47,438 nt of DNA from Marinibaculum pumilum (lineage in GTDB: Bacteria; Pseudomonadota; Alphaproteobacteria; Ferrovibrionales; Ferrovibrionaceae), in contig NZ_JBHRTR010000022.1 in NCBI RefSeq assembly GCF_042646425.1, positions 1 through 47,438 on the forward strand, in the 5' to 3' direction. The position numbers and the translations under genes were made by a program. The notes below the pieces were generated by a model, which saw nothing but the letters and a program-made list of their open reading frames with translations, was not told where the DNA came from and made no database searches. Below, piece after piece: positions 15,600-23,773 of the stretch; the stretch's first letter is position 1, and the number at the start of each line of letters is the position of its first letter.

Positions 15600-16060
15600 C
15601 AGTCGGCACCTTCGACGACATACCGGACCGATTGCCGCATGCCGCCGGTGTCGATCAGCGGATTGGAGCTGCCCTTCGCCTCGATGGTGGACTCCGCGTT
15701 CGGCGGTTCGCGGACATCGACGATGCGCTTCTGGATGTCGCCCTGCATGCCCGCGCCGATGATCGACAGGGCCCGGTGCACACTGCCGCGGCCGGCCACA
15801 ACGCCGCGCAGCAGTTTCGCGAGATCCTGCAGATAGCGGTTGCGGCCGGCATCGACAGCGGACCGCAGGAACGAACGCTCGGGCACATGGCCGTCGTCGC
15901 TGCCGAACTCGTTGACGGCGGCCACCAGGGCCATGCTGGTGCCGCCCTCGGCCGGGGGGGCATCTTCCTGCACGCCGACCTTGACGGAGGCCTTCTTCAT
16001 TGCCGCCAGGTCCCGCTTGATCCGGTCCCAGCCCCGATCGATGTCACGCACGGCCGTCAT
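15599..16060 (-). CDS. virion morphogenesis / HK97 gp10-like tail completion protein
   Basis: The 153-residue product (MTAVRDIDRGWDRIKRDLAA, VKVGVQED, VAAVNEFGSDDGHVPERSFL, PLIDTGGMRQSVRYVV) has the typical NEFG...PERSFLR and LIDTGxMRxS motifs of this family, which joins the head to the tail. The start at 16060 overlaps the DUF4054 gene (ATGA). Confidence 0.85.
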   Translation of the reverse strand: MTAVRDIDRGWDRIKRDLAAMKKASVKVGVQEDAPPAEGGTSMALVAAVNEFGSDDGHVPERSFLRSAVDAGRNRYLQDLAKLLRGVVAGRGSVHRALSIIGAGMQGDIQKRIVDVREPPNAESTIEAKGSSNPLIDTGGMRQSVRYVVEGAD

Positions 16061-16410
16061 GCGGTCACCCGCGTGCGCGGTCCGAAGACCGTGGCCCGGC
16101 GGAGGCGCACGAACTCCTGGCCATAGGAGGTGGTGTGCAGCTCCGTCATGCCGACCACGCCACCGACAGCGCCGAAGCTGACGGCCAGATCCCCCTCGCG
16201 CTGCGAGGTCACCACGCCGCCGGCGCCGTCTCGCTTGGCGATCGTCAGCATGTGCGCCGCGAGATAGGCGATGGCTGTGTCGCGCTTCGCCCCGAACACC
16301 TGCCCGACCTGACCGCCGGCAAGCTCCACCGCACCCGCGATCCGATAGGGATCGGTGTCGGCAAGTTCCGGCGCCACGATCGGCAGGATGTTCTCCGGGG
16401 CCATAGCCAT
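16057..16410 (-). CDS. DUF4054 head-tail adaptor
   Basis: The 117-residue protein fits DUF4054: APELADTDPYRIAGAVELAG, VFGAKRDTAIAYLAAHMLTI. Members are head-tail connectors attached to the portal. It lies among the connector genes with overlaps on both sides. Confidence 0.8.
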   Translation of the reverse strand: MAMAPENILPIVAPELADTDPYRIAGAVELAGGQVGQVFGAKRDTAIAYLAAHMLTIAKRDGAGGVVTSQREGDLAVSFGAVGGVVGMTELHTTSYGQEFVRLRRATVFGPRTRVTA

Positions 16411-16799
16411 CAGCTGTCGGCGTCCGGCGCCGCTTCCTTGTCGATCTTGGCGATCTGCTTCTCAGCCGCGGCCGCCACGGTCTTGCGCGGGTGGGAGAGA
16501 TATTCCCGCAGCCGCGCCATGTCGTAGGTCTCCGCGATCTCCGCCACGATCTCGCCGGCCGGGCGTTCGTCGCCCGCCCCCTCGCCGCCACCGGCGCCCG
16601 GATCATTGTCGTCGGTCTCATCGATCGGGGCCGGCGGCAGATGCCGGACGACCTGGATCTGCCCCATCGCGACCCGCGCAGCGATCAGCGGGTGTCGCAG
16701 GAACGCCTCGCCGGCGGCGTCGTCCACGACGTTGATGCCCGGCATCAGCCGGAGCCCCTTGCCGTGGATGACAGTCGGAAGCGTCAGCCGGAGGCGCAT
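16410..16799 (-). CDS. hypothetical head-region protein
   Basis: The 129-residue protein has a small beta-rich N-terminus (MRLRLTLPTVIHGKGLRLMP, GINVVDDAAGEAFLRHPLIA), an acidic linker and a helical Lys-rich C-terminus (LREYLSHPRKTVAAAAEKQI). No family is recognised. It overlaps the stop of the capsid gene (TGATG) and is coupled to it. A structural or assembly role in the head is likely from context only. Confidence 0.65.
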   Translation of the reverse strand: MRLRLTLPTVIHGKGLRLMPGINVVDDAAGEAFLRHPLIAARVAMGQIQVVRHLPPAPIDETDDNDPGAGGGEGAGDERPAGEIVAEIAETYDMARLREYLSHPRKTVAAAAEKQIAKIDKEAAPDADS

Positions 16800-17731
16800 C
16801 AGATGCCCTCCCCGATCGACTGCGACAGCGGATAGTAGATGAGCACGCCGCCGATCCGGGAATGGCACGGCACGACGAATTCGAGGCCGCGCTCCTGGAC
16901 CGGGAACTGCTCGAACATCACCGGCATTTCCAGCGTCAGGGCGTCCGGGCTGCGGCGATAGGCGATCATGATGTCGCTGTTCGCGGTGCCGGCGTTCTTC
17001 AGCTCGTTCGCCCATTCGACCGAGTTGATGTAGGGCGAGTTGCGCAGGAAATACTCCAGGATCGTGGTGTCGCTGTTGTCCGACCGCGGCGTGGTCGCGA
17101 TCAGCGTGTACTGCTCGATGGGCAGCACCAGGGTGTCCGGGACCTCCGCGCCGTTGGTGAGCGACACGATGCCGTTGGCCAGGTCGTTCATGTCGCGGAG
17201 GATCTGCGCCGGGGTCTTGTTGATCCAGAGCGTCGAGCCGCCGCCGCCACCGGCGCCGTCATCTTCCACCGCCGCCCGCGGCACATTGGCGTTGTCCAGC
17301 CAGCCCTGCAGGCCGTGGTCGGCGTCACCGAACCAGGCGATGCGATTCCACGACTCCCGCTGCGAGCGGGCAGCCGCGGAGGCCTTGCGCTGCTCGAGCG
17401 CCTTGCCGGCCATCTGCGCCGCGCGGATCTCCTGGATCGAATAGCCGTAGCTGTTGCCGATGGAGCGGATCCGCGCGGTAAACTCCCGGGCCTTCACGTC
17501 GGCGCGCGGGAGATCGTCGGCGTAGTTGGCGATCACCTTCGCCATGCCGGTGATGTCGTACTGCTCATAGACGATGCTCTCGGCACCGGCGCCGGCGTCG
17601 GTCGACACCGGGATCAGCTCCATCGCCTTCAGCGGTGCGCGGACCACGTCATAGGTCTGCGCCTTGCGATGCTCGAGCTCGCGCTCGAAGAAGATCGTCT
17701 GCGCCTCGTCGAGGTTCACAAATGCGGGCAT
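16799..17731 (-). CDS. major capsid protein, DUF2184 type
   Basis: The 310-residue protein (FVNLDEAQTIFFERELEHRK, YGYSIQEIRAAQMAGKALEQ, WNRIAWFGD, LPIEQYTLIATTPRSDNSDT, TILEYFLRNSP, GLEFVVPCHSRIGGVLIYYP) fits the DUF2184 capsid family with an HK97-like fold. The order cement-capsid matches Mu-like and alphaproteobacterial phages. It has a Gly run (DDGAGGGGGS) in a surface loop around residue 160. Confidence 0.88.
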   Translation of the reverse strand: MPAFVNLDEAQTIFFERELEHRKAQTYDVVRAPLKAMELIPVSTDAGAGAESIVYEQYDITGMAKVIANYADDLPRADVKAREFTARIRSIGNSYGYSIQEIRAAQMAGKALEQRKASAAARSQRESWNRIAWFGDADHGLQGWLDNANVPRAAVEDDGAGGGGGSTLWINKTPAQILRDMNDLANGIVSLTNGAEVPDTLVLPIEQYTLIATTPRSDNSDTTILEYFLRNSPYINSVEWANELKNAGTANSDIMIAYRRSPDALTLEMPVMFEQFPVQERGLEFVVPCHSRIGGVLIYYPLSQSIGEGI

Positions 17732-17745
17732 GTCATGTCCTCCGA

Positions 17746-18234
17746 TCAGGCCGCCTTGTCGACTTCGAGCACCACCAGCTCGCCATCGCTGCCGGAGGTG
17801 TGGAACCGCCCGACCTTCAGGTTGTCGGTGCTGGTGACGGTGAAGCTGTCGTTGAAGGTCGTGGCCAGGTCCGCATAGGCCAGCGCGCCTGCCGTGACGT
17901 TGCCGGAGGCCTTGACCCAGACCCGCCCACGGCTCAGCACCGACACCGTCTCGGTGTCCAGGTACTGGGCCCCCGTCGATGCCGGCGTTGCTGCGCGGTT
18001 GAAGCCCTGCTCGCGGGTGTGGGTGAAGAGGGCGATGCCGCGGAACACATCGCTGGCGGTCTCCACCAGGGCAACCTGCTGGTTCGGATCGGTGCCGGCG
18101 ACGACAGCCACCCCGAACGGCACGGCGCCCTCGGCCGCGAAGCTGTCGACCTGGTCGTAGCTCAGATCGTATTTCTGGCCGGCCTGCGCGACTTCCAGGT
18201 CAAAGCCGTAGGTGGTCGGATCGGTCTGCGACAT
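17746..18234 (-). CDS. capsid cement protein (gp24-like structural cement)
   Basis: The 162-residue product (MSQTDPTTYGFDLEVAQAGQ, GVAVVAGTDPNQQVALVETA, GIALFTHTREQG, DTETVSVLSRGRVWVKASGN) matches structural cement proteins that sit on the capsid surface. The start at 18234 overlaps the protease/scaffold stop. A 14-nt gap precedes the capsid gene. Confidence 0.85.
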   Translation of the reverse strand: MSQTDPTTYGFDLEVAQAGQKYDLSYDQVDSFAAEGAVPFGVAVVAGTDPNQQVALVETASDVFRGIALFTHTREQGFNRAATPASTGAQYLDTETVSVLSRGRVWVKASGNVTAGALAYADLATTFNDSFTVTSTDNLKVGRFHTSGSDGELVVLEVDKAA

Positions 18235-18800
18235 CACGCGGCCTCCTTCTTGTCGCGCTTCTTCCACATGTTGGCCATCTCGTCCTGCGCCTTCTGGCGG
18301 GCTTCCTCGGCCGCGTCGGCCTTGACCTCGCCGGTGACCTTCTCGGCCGCTGCCTTGCGCTGCTCGCCGATGGCCTTGCCATCCGGCAGCCCCTCGATGA
18401 CTGCGTCGAACCGGGCCTGGACATAGACATCGGTCTGCCCGTCCAGGTTGGCCTTGGGCGACTTCGCCAGGATGACGGCCTCCATCACCTCGCGGTCGGT
18501 CTTGCCGTCCAGCTTGGTATCGGCCGGCAGCACCTTCGCCGCGGCACGCTCCAGGCCGATCCGAGCCGCCACCGCCTTGGCGACCGCCTCGGAATGGTCC
18601 GCCTTCTTCAGCGTCTCCAGTTCCTCGGTGGCCGCGTCGAGCTTGGCCTTCAGCTGGTCGCGCTCGGGCTCAACCGTCTTCAGCTTCTCTTCCGCCTCGT
18701 CGGCGCGGGCCTGCGCCTTTGCGAGCGCGTTCGCTACTTCCGGCGCGGCCTCGTAGTCGATGCCGTCGAGGGTGACGGTCTTGAGCGTCTTCTCGCCCAT
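18234..18800 (-). CDS. possible internally initiated scaffold protein
   Basis: An in-frame ATG at 18800 in the protease gene has AGGAG nine nucleotides before it (18810-18814 on the minus strand) and starts MGEKTLKTVTLDGIDYEAAP, just at the change from protease to coiled coil. Initiation here would give a 188-residue scaffold, as in the lambda C/Nu3 pair. This is inferred. Confidence 0.5.
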   Translation of the reverse strand: MGEKTLKTVTLDGIDYEAAPEVANALAKAQARADEAEEKLKTVEPERDQLKAKLDAATEELETLKKADHSEAVAKAVAARIGLERAAAKVLPADTKLDGKTDREVMEAVILAKSPKANLDGQTDVYVQARFDAVIEGLPDGKAIGEQRKAAAEKVTGEVKADAAEEARQKAQDEMANMWKKRDKKEAA

Positions 18801-19364
18801 GCTGCGGGACTCCTCTTCGTCGATCTGCGCGGCGGATTCGCCGTCCAGGTTGATACGGGCCGCTGCGCCCGCGCGCGCCCTGTCGACCAGGGCGAGGTGG
18901 TTGTAGCGAATGCGCGTCTGGCGATGGGTGTAGCGCTGGCCGCCGTACTCGCCGTCTTCGCGGACCAGCTCGACCGTGTAGCCCAGGGAAAGTTCCCGCC
19001 GGCCACCGTCGATCGCCTCGACGCCGTCGGCGCTGGTGACGACGAGCGGCGCCAGCACGTAGCGGCCGTCCACAGTGATGGTCTCGCCGGTGTGGCCGAT
19101 GGCGAGATCCTTGCTGTTGGAAGCGTTCACCAGCTGCTGCGCAGGATGCCCGTTGACGATCGGGATCATCTTCATGGTGTCGAGCGAGGCGCGCTCGAAG
19201 ACCTGATCGGGATGGCGCAGCTCTCGCCGCACGCTGCCGTCCGCGTTGCGATAGTCGAAGACCCCGGTCCGGGTCACGATGGCTTCGGCGCGGACATAGC
19301 CTTCGTCCGTCCGGCTCGCCGCGCCCTTCACCTCGCCTTTGTCGTAGCGGATCTGGTCAGTCAC
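18234..19364 (-). CDS. DUF2213 prohead protease with C-terminal scaffold
   Basis: Residues about 5-185 of the 376-residue protein form a DUF2213 domain (GYVRAEAIVTRTGVFDYRNA, MKMIPIVNGHPAQQL, GRRELSLGYTVELVREDGEY, RIRYNHLALVDRARAGAAAR), a Prohead-protease-like fold with His and Ser in HP and LSLGY segments. Residues about 190-376 are a long coiled coil (ALAKAQARADEAEEKLKTVE) that fits a scaffold. An internal start at 18800 may yield free scaffold. A terminator lies immediately upstream, so this gene may have its own promoter or need read-through. Confidence 0.88.
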   Translation of the reverse strand: MTDQIRYDKGEVKGAASRTDEGYVRAEAIVTRTGVFDYRNADGSVRRELRHPDQVFERASLDTMKMIPIVNGHPAQQLVNASNSKDLAIGHTGETITVDGRYVLAPLVVTSADGVEAIDGGRRELSLGYTVELVREDGEYGGQRYTHRQTRIRYNHLALVDRARAGAAARINLDGESAAQIDEEESRSMGEKTLKTVTLDGIDYEAAPEVANALAKAQARADEAEEKLKTVEPERDQLKAKLDAATEELETLKKADHSEAVAKAVAARIGLERAAAKVLPADTKLDGKTDREVMEAVILAKSPKANLDGQTDVYVQARFDAVIEGLPDGKAIGEQRKAAAEKVTGEVKADAAEEARQKAQDEMANMWKKRDKKEAA

Positions 19365-19382
19365 CGGCGGCCCTCAGAAACG

Positions 19383-19416
19383 AAAAAAGCCCGCACGGCC
19401 GGAGCCATGCGGGCTT
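19383..19416 (-). terminator. rho-independent terminator inside the late operon
   Basis: On the minus strand the stem AAGCCCGCA / TGCGGGCTT (9 bp, 12-nt loop) is followed by a run of six T, then CG. It separates the glycosyltransferase cargo block from the protease gene. Confidence 0.85.
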
Positions 19417-19465
19417 GATTGGTTCAATACCTGCATCCCCCGGCTACTCCCGACCGGGGCAAATG

Positions 19466-19642
19466 TCAAGATCCCGTCTCCCGCGCATTGACCCCGGCGG
19501 CCGGCGGCTTGTAGTTCGCCGCCACCTGCGCGCGGAGGATCTTCCCCGCCTCCAGGTGGATGGTGACGGTGCCGTAGGTGCCGCTCGATTGGGCCTGCCG
19601 GATCAGACCGGCAACCCAAGCCAGCATTGCTTCCTCCGTCAT
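19466..19642 (-). CDS. small hypothetical protein after the glycosyltransferase
   Basis: The 58-residue frame (MTEEAMLAWVAGLIRQAQSS, GTVTIHLEAGKILRAQV) has a helix followed by two strands, similar in outline to DUF2292-like phage proteins. Its ATG overlaps the glycosyltransferase stop (ATGA). Last gene before the terminator. Function unknown. Confidence 0.6.
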   Translation of the reverse strand: MTEEAMLAWVAGLIRQAQSSGTYGTVTIHLEAGKILRAQVAANYKPPAAGVNARETGS

Positions 19643-20463
19643 CGCCTGGCTCGGCGCCGATGCAGGCTGTGCCGGCCGGCCGCTGCTGTGCCCATGCCGC
19701 GCGGCATCTCCCGGCCTGGGCTCGACGGCGGCCCCCAGTGCTGCGCGACCCAGCGATGCTTGGCCTGCACCGAGGCGTGCCATGGCTTGTCGCGGCCATT
19801 GAAATGGACGACCCGTAGCCGGCCGGGACTGAAGGTCCGTCCCTGCGGATGGCCCTTCGCCAGATGCCGGATGCTGCCGATCCCTGCACCAGCCGGCCAC
19901 ACCTCGGCCGAGCGCGCCAGGCAATAGCTGATCCAGGCCTGGTCCGATCCGCGATAGTCGGCCGCCCGCGCCTCGGCGATGCAGGCGGCCGGATCCCGGA
20001 CGAACCTGTCGTAGACCTCCGGCCGGGTGCCGGTCCGCAGCAGCCACATGCCGCCGGCCAGACGGTTCGGGCCGCGCCCCCACTGCTCGACCGGCCGCCA
20101 GCCCACGAAGTCGGCGCCGGACTGCCAGAACGGCGACCAGTCGCCGGTGGCCACCACGTCGATATCTGTCAGGAGGATGCGCTCTCCGAGGCACCGGGCT
20201 TCGTCGGAGAACAGCCAGAGGCGACGGTAGGAGGATGGGAAGCGGTCGCCCTCGGGCGTCTTGAGGTGCGCCAGAGCCTTCGCCCCCTCGGGCATCGGCA
20301 TGACCTCCAAGCCGTCGATCGGCGGCTCGTCGGAGATCGCCACGAAGCGGACAGGCTCGGCACAATGCCGCCGGATCATGTCCTGCACCGTCTTGGCATG
20401 GGCCAGCGTGTACTCCCTCTCCCCGCCCCAGCAGAAGACGACGACGGTCGGCGGCGCGCTCAT
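19639..20463 (-). CDS. putative glycosyltransferase with DxD motif
   Basis: The 274-residue protein has an N-terminal strand-helix (TVVVFCWGGEREYTLAHAKT), then CLGERILLTDIDVVATGDWS, where DID is the metal-binding DxD of GT-A enzymes, and GGMWLLRTGTRPEVYDRF plus SDQAWISYCLA, as in GT8-like transferases. The last 30 residues are Arg-rich. It may glycosylate the virion or the host surface; substrates are unknown. It is coupled to a GT2-like gene. Confidence 0.75.
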   Translation of the reverse strand: MSAPPTVVVFCWGGEREYTLAHAKTVQDMIRRHCAEPVRFVAISDEPPIDGLEVMPMPEGAKALAHLKTPEGDRFPSSYRRLWLFSDEARCLGERILLTDIDVVATGDWSPFWQSGADFVGWRPVEQWGRGPNRLAGGMWLLRTGTRPEVYDRFVRDPAACIAEARAADYRGSDQAWISYCLARSAEVWPAGAGIGSIRHLAKGHPQGRTFSPGRLRVVHFNGRDKPWHASVQAKHRWVAQHWGPPSSPGREMPRGMGTAAAGRHSLHRRRARR

Positions 20464-21179
20464 CAGCCCACCTGCTGCCAGCGGAAGCGGATCGGGTTCA
20501 CAGCCTTGCGGACGCCCTGCGCGGCCTTGATCGCGTCATAGCGCGACCTGTCGCGGCTGAGGGTCGTGTCGGAGGCGTCGGGGACCGAGTGCCGGGTGTG
20601 GACGTGCAGGGGCACGTCGGCCAGGACATCCACGGGCGCTGCCTTGGTCATCAGCGACAGGAACGGTGCCGATCCGCCCAGCGAGCCGGAATAGGCCTCG
20701 TCGTAGCCGCCGACCGTCCAGTAGAGCCATTGCGGGCAGATGTAGCTGTCGACATGGGGCTTGACCGGCCCGAACTCGCAGTCGTCGGGCAGATCGTCCT
20801 TCCGCCGCGTCTCGTCAGCCGCACCCACGCGATAGCGCGCGAAGCGATACCAGCGATCGGAGTCCAGGCGCTTCGCCCGCAGCCTGGCGGCGCTCTCCGC
20901 CGGCAGGACGTGGTCGATGTCGACGTGCATGATCCACTCGGTCAGCGCCATCTTCGCACCCAGGTTCCGGGCGCCGTTCCGGTTCCAGGGGATGTCGTCG
21001 AGGATCCGGTAGATGTCGACCCGCCGCCGTTCGCCGATCACGTCGGCCGCCGGCTCCGGGCTGCAGTCGTCGACCACCATGATCCGGATGCCCGGCGGGT
21101 ACTTCTCCCACTCCTCGACCTGGCGGGCGAGCATCTGGGGGTTGCGGTAGTAGGGCACGATCAGCGTGAAGTCAGGCAT
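20463..21179 (-). CDS. GT2-like glycosyltransferase
   Basis: The 238-residue product starts MPDFTLIVPYYRNPQMLARQ and has VVDDCSPEP (nucleotide-sugar site), WNRNGARNLGAKMALTEWIM and HVDIDHVL, the DxD motif. It lacks membrane anchors. It overlaps the glycosyltransferase stop-start junction and the methyltransferase gene. It may decorate virion or receptor structures. Confidence 0.82.
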   Translation of the reverse strand: MPDFTLIVPYYRNPQMLARQVEEWEKYPPGIRIMVVDDCSPEPAADVIGERRRVDIYRILDDIPWNRNGARNLGAKMALTEWIMHVDIDHVLPAESAARLRAKRLDSDRWYRFARYRVGAADETRRKDDLPDDCEFGPVKPHVDSYICPQWLYWTVGGYDEAYSGSLGGSAPFLSLMTKAAPVDVLADVPLHVHTRHSVPDASDTTLSRDRSRYDAIKAAQGVRKAVNPIRFRWQQVG

Positions 21180-21855
21180 GCCGGATGAACCCCGTCCGCT
21201 GGGAGGCCGGCCAGATCTCCGGCAGCGGCCCCGCGCGCAAGCCCGCAGAGCGCGCCGCTACATCGAAGAACGAGAACGGGTACTGGAACTGCTTCAGGCC
21301 CGACCGCCGCGCATGCGGGGCGACCTTGTAGGTGAACAGGACGGCGTTGAACTCCATCTCGGCCAGGTTGCCGATGATCCGCCGGATTGCCTCGGGCGGC
21401 AGATGGGTGAAGACGGAATGCGCCCAGGCGAGATCGAACCGCCGGCCCCGGAACTCGGCCAGCGCCCCCTCCGACAGCACGAACTCCGGCCGCGAGGCCG
21501 CCCAGCCCTCGGCTTCGGCAAGCGCTCTCGCGTGGTCCAGCGCGGCAGGGGAGATGTCGACGCCCGTGTAGCGGTCCGGGTCCAGGAAGGGCACCGCCTT
21601 GCGCGCCAGGCGCCCGGTACCGCAGCCGATGTCCAACAGGGATGAGCCCGCGGTCAGCCCGTGCGCGCGCAGGAACTGCAGCTGCAGGTCGGCGTGCGTC
21701 TCCCATTCGTCGGCCCGGCCGATCGCGCCCTTCGGGTCCAGGCCGACCCTCATGTCGGTGTGCTGCGCGTAGGCGGACAGGAAGTCGTGCCGCTCGTACA
21801 GCACCCGATATTCGGGGCGCTTGCTGTCCTTATCGGTCCAGCCTCGCATGTCCAT
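21172..21855 (-). CDS. class I SAM-dependent methyltransferase
   Basis: The 227-residue protein has motif I LLDIGCGTGRLARKAVPFL (about residues 73-91), the acidic residue in YTGVDISPAALDHARALAEA, and motif IV-like FDLAWAHSVFTHLPPEAIRR. It resembles small-molecule or sugar methyltransferases rather than DNA methylases. Together with the two transferases it could make or cap a glycan. The start at 21855 overlaps the previous stop; ATG 21849 is an alternative. Confidence 0.85.
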   Translation of the reverse strand: MDMRGWTDKDSKRPEYRVLYERHDFLSAYAQHTDMRVGLDPKGAIGRADEWETHADLQLQFLRAHGLTAGSSLLDIGCGTGRLARKAVPFLDPDRYTGVDISPAALDHARALAEAEGWAASRPEFVLSEGALAEFRGRRFDLAWAHSVFTHLPPEAIRRIIGNLAEMEFNAVLFTYKVAPHARRSGLKQFQYPFSFFDVAARSAGLRAGPLPEIWPASQRTGFIRHA

Positions 21856-22451
21856 CACAGGAACTCCCTCAGCGGTCGCTTCTCGAAACAGTCCAGGCGG
21901 CTCTGCAGCGAGGTGTTCCAGACCTTCACGCCCCGGGCGGCCAGCTCGGGCGCGAAGGCCTCGAAGTGCTTGGCGAACAGGGTCTCGTACTGCCATTCCG
22001 CCGGCGGGACGCGGTGCCGGTCGTGGTAGTCGCCACCGCCCATGTCGAAGCCGAGCAGGACGATCTCTGCCGCGCCGTCCAGGTAGGCGCGGTTGAGCGC
22101 TCCGGCACCGCTGCAGAAGCCTCCGACCCGGCGCGGGTCATGCGACAGCGGCCGGACCTTCTTCGGCCCGCGCGGTTGCGTGCGGCCGACGATCTCCACC
22201 CGATACGGCGGCCGTTCTGGCAGGTCGCCGCGGGCCACCTTCCGGCCGGTGTGACGGGCCATGCCGTCCCGGTGCTGGCGATAGAACCGATGGTCGATCC
22301 AGAACAGGACATCGGCGTCGGGCCGATCCACATAGGCCGCATTGACCGCCACGATCGGCCGCGGCAGCCGCGGCAGGTCGGCAGGATCGATGGACGCGCC
22401 GCCCCCGATCACGAACACCCGCTGCCCGGCGAACGGCCGCGGATGGAGCAT
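21855..22451 (-). CDS. MptE-like / DUF115-like Rossmann protein of the cargo block
   Basis: The 198-residue protein begins MLHPRPFAGQRVFVIGGGAS, a Gly-rich nucleotide-binding loop, followed by IVAVNAAYVDRPDADVLFWI, FYRQHRDGM, and AAEIVLLGFDMGG. This pattern occurs in phage proteins related to MptE-like or GT29/DUF115-like enzymes, often next to glycosyltransferases. Start overlaps the fibre gene's stop. Its reaction is unknown. Confidence 0.65.
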   Translation of the reverse strand: MLHPRPFAGQRVFVIGGGASIDPADLPRLPRPIVAVNAAYVDRPDADVLFWIDHRFYRQHRDGMARHTGRKVARGDLPERPPYRVEIVGRTQPRGPKKVRPLSHDPRRVGGFCSGAGALNRAYLDGAAEIVLLGFDMGGGDYHDRHRVPPAEWQYETLFAKHFEAFAPELAARGVKVWNTSLQSRLDCFEKRPLREFL

Positions 22452-23761
22452 CAGCCCAGCACCCGCGAGACGTTCACCAGGGTGCGCTTCTCTTCCGCCG
22501 CCTGGCCGGCGCCGACACCCTCGTAGCGCCACCAATGGGGCCCGGCCATCTCGACACTCCACCGGACCGAATAGAGCCCGGTGTTGAGCCTCTGCACTTC
22601 CACGTCCTCGCCATAGACGTAGGTCGTGAGTTCGCCGGCCGGATCTCGCATCAGGAAGCGCACCGAGTCCGGATCGACCGGCGCGCCCCCGATCGCGGCA
22701 AAGGACGCCTGCAGGTCGAGCAGGTCGCCGACGTCGTAGGCGGCCGCCGCCGGCAGAACGGACAGCGACAGCACGCCGAGATCCGCCATGAACACCAGCT
22801 GCGGCTCACCGAGGCTGATTGCCCCCATGGTCAGGGGGTCGGCGGTCAGGTAGTGGACCTGGGTGAGCGCGGGAGAACCGAGATCCACCGGCCCCATCGT
22901 CAAGTCGTCTGCCGTCAGTTCGGTCGGCGGCTCGTACTCCGTCAGCTCCGGGCTGCCGAGCGTCACGGCGCCCATCGTCAGGTCATTGGCGACGAGCATG
23001 TAGACCTGCGTCAGGGCGGGCGAGCCCAGGACGACGGCGCCGGTGTCGAGGTCGTTGGCCGTCAGGTCGACGGTGTCGTCGAGGTATTCCTCGATGATGA
23101 TGACACCGGCCGCTCCATTGCCGCCGGGCTGCGGCGAGGCGGCCACGCGCGAGGCGCCGCCGCCGCCCGCCCCGTAGATCGCCCCGACAGCGGTCGCGTT
23201 GGTGTTGGTGTTGTCGTTGGCGCCTTTGCCACCGGTGCCGCCCGGGGCGACGCCCACGCCGCCGGCACCGCCGACGCCCGCGACCGCCTGGCTGCCGTTC
23301 GCACCGTCGCCATCAGGAGACGCGCCAGCCCCGCCGCCGCCGCCACCGCCAGAAGACCCGCTCAGGCCGTTGGCACCATCACCGCCTTCGGTGTTGACGT
23401 CGCCGCCGGTTGCGGTGCCCCCGGTCGTGCCGCCGGGGCCGTTGCCGCCCTGGGTGCCCCCCTCGCCGCCCAGGGCCGACAGGTCGTCGAAGGTCGATGT
23501 GCCGCCGGTGTTGCCCTTGCCGTCGGAGACACCGGTGCCGGCGGCACCCACCGAATAGCTGAACTCCTGATCCAGCACGACGGACCGTGTCGCAAAGGCG
23601 CAGCCCCCGCCCTTGCCGCCGCCGCCGGAGCCATTATTCGAGCCGCCGCCGGCGCCGCCGCCACCGATGACCGTGACGTCGATCTCGTTGACGCCTTCGG
23701 GCACGGTATAGGTGCCGCTCCCCGAGGTCAGGGTGACGGTGTTGACGAGGGTCCGGGCCAT
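22451..23761 (-). CDS. glycine-rich fibre-like protein with DLTMG repeats
   Basis: The 436-residue protein has a short N-terminal strand region (TLVNTVTLTSGSGTYTVPEG), then a Gly-rich domain (about 33-218) of the kind that forms tips of tail fibres, four DLTMGxVxLGxPxLTQ repeats (231-324) and a C-terminal Ig-like part (DLGVLSLSVLPAAAAYDVGD ... GPHWWRYEGVGAGQAA). It lies in the head block before the cargo enzymes, so it may be a capsid fibre or a host-binding protein rather than a tail fibre. Confidence 0.78.
   Translation of the reverse strand: MARTLVNTVTLTSGSGTYTVPEGVNEIDVTVIGGGGAGGGSNNGSGGGGKGGGCAFATRSVVLDQEFSYSVGAAGTGVSDGKGNTGGTSTFDDLSALGGEGGTQGGNGPGGTTGGTATGGDVNTEGGDGANGLSGSSGGGGGGGAGASPDGDGANGSQAVAGVGGAGGVGVAPGGTGGKGANDNTNTNATAVGAIYGAGGGGASRVAASPQPGGNGAAGVIIIEEYLDDTVDLTANDLDTGAVVLGSPALTQVYMLVANDLTMGAVTLGSPELTEYEPPTELTADDLTMGPVDLGSPALTQVHYLTADPLTMGAISLGEPQLVFMADLGVLSLSVLPAAAAYDVGDLLDLQASFAAIGGAPVDPDSVRFLMRDPAGELTTYVYGEDVEVQRLNTGLYSVRWSVEMAGPHWWRYEGVGAGQAAEEKRTLVNVSRVLG
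22790..23071 (-). repeat. four coding repeats of the DLTMGxVxLGxPxLTQ type
   Basis: Units with cores ANDLDTGAVVLGSPALTQ, ANDLTMGAVTLGSPEL, ADDLTMGPVDLGSPALTQ and ADPLTMGAISLGEPQL follow each other at 23-25 codon steps. Matching DNA (such as CCCATCGTCAGGTC on the plus strand) is shared with the unit at 9820-9846. Confidence 0.88.
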
Positions 23762-23773
23762 ATCGGCCTCCTA

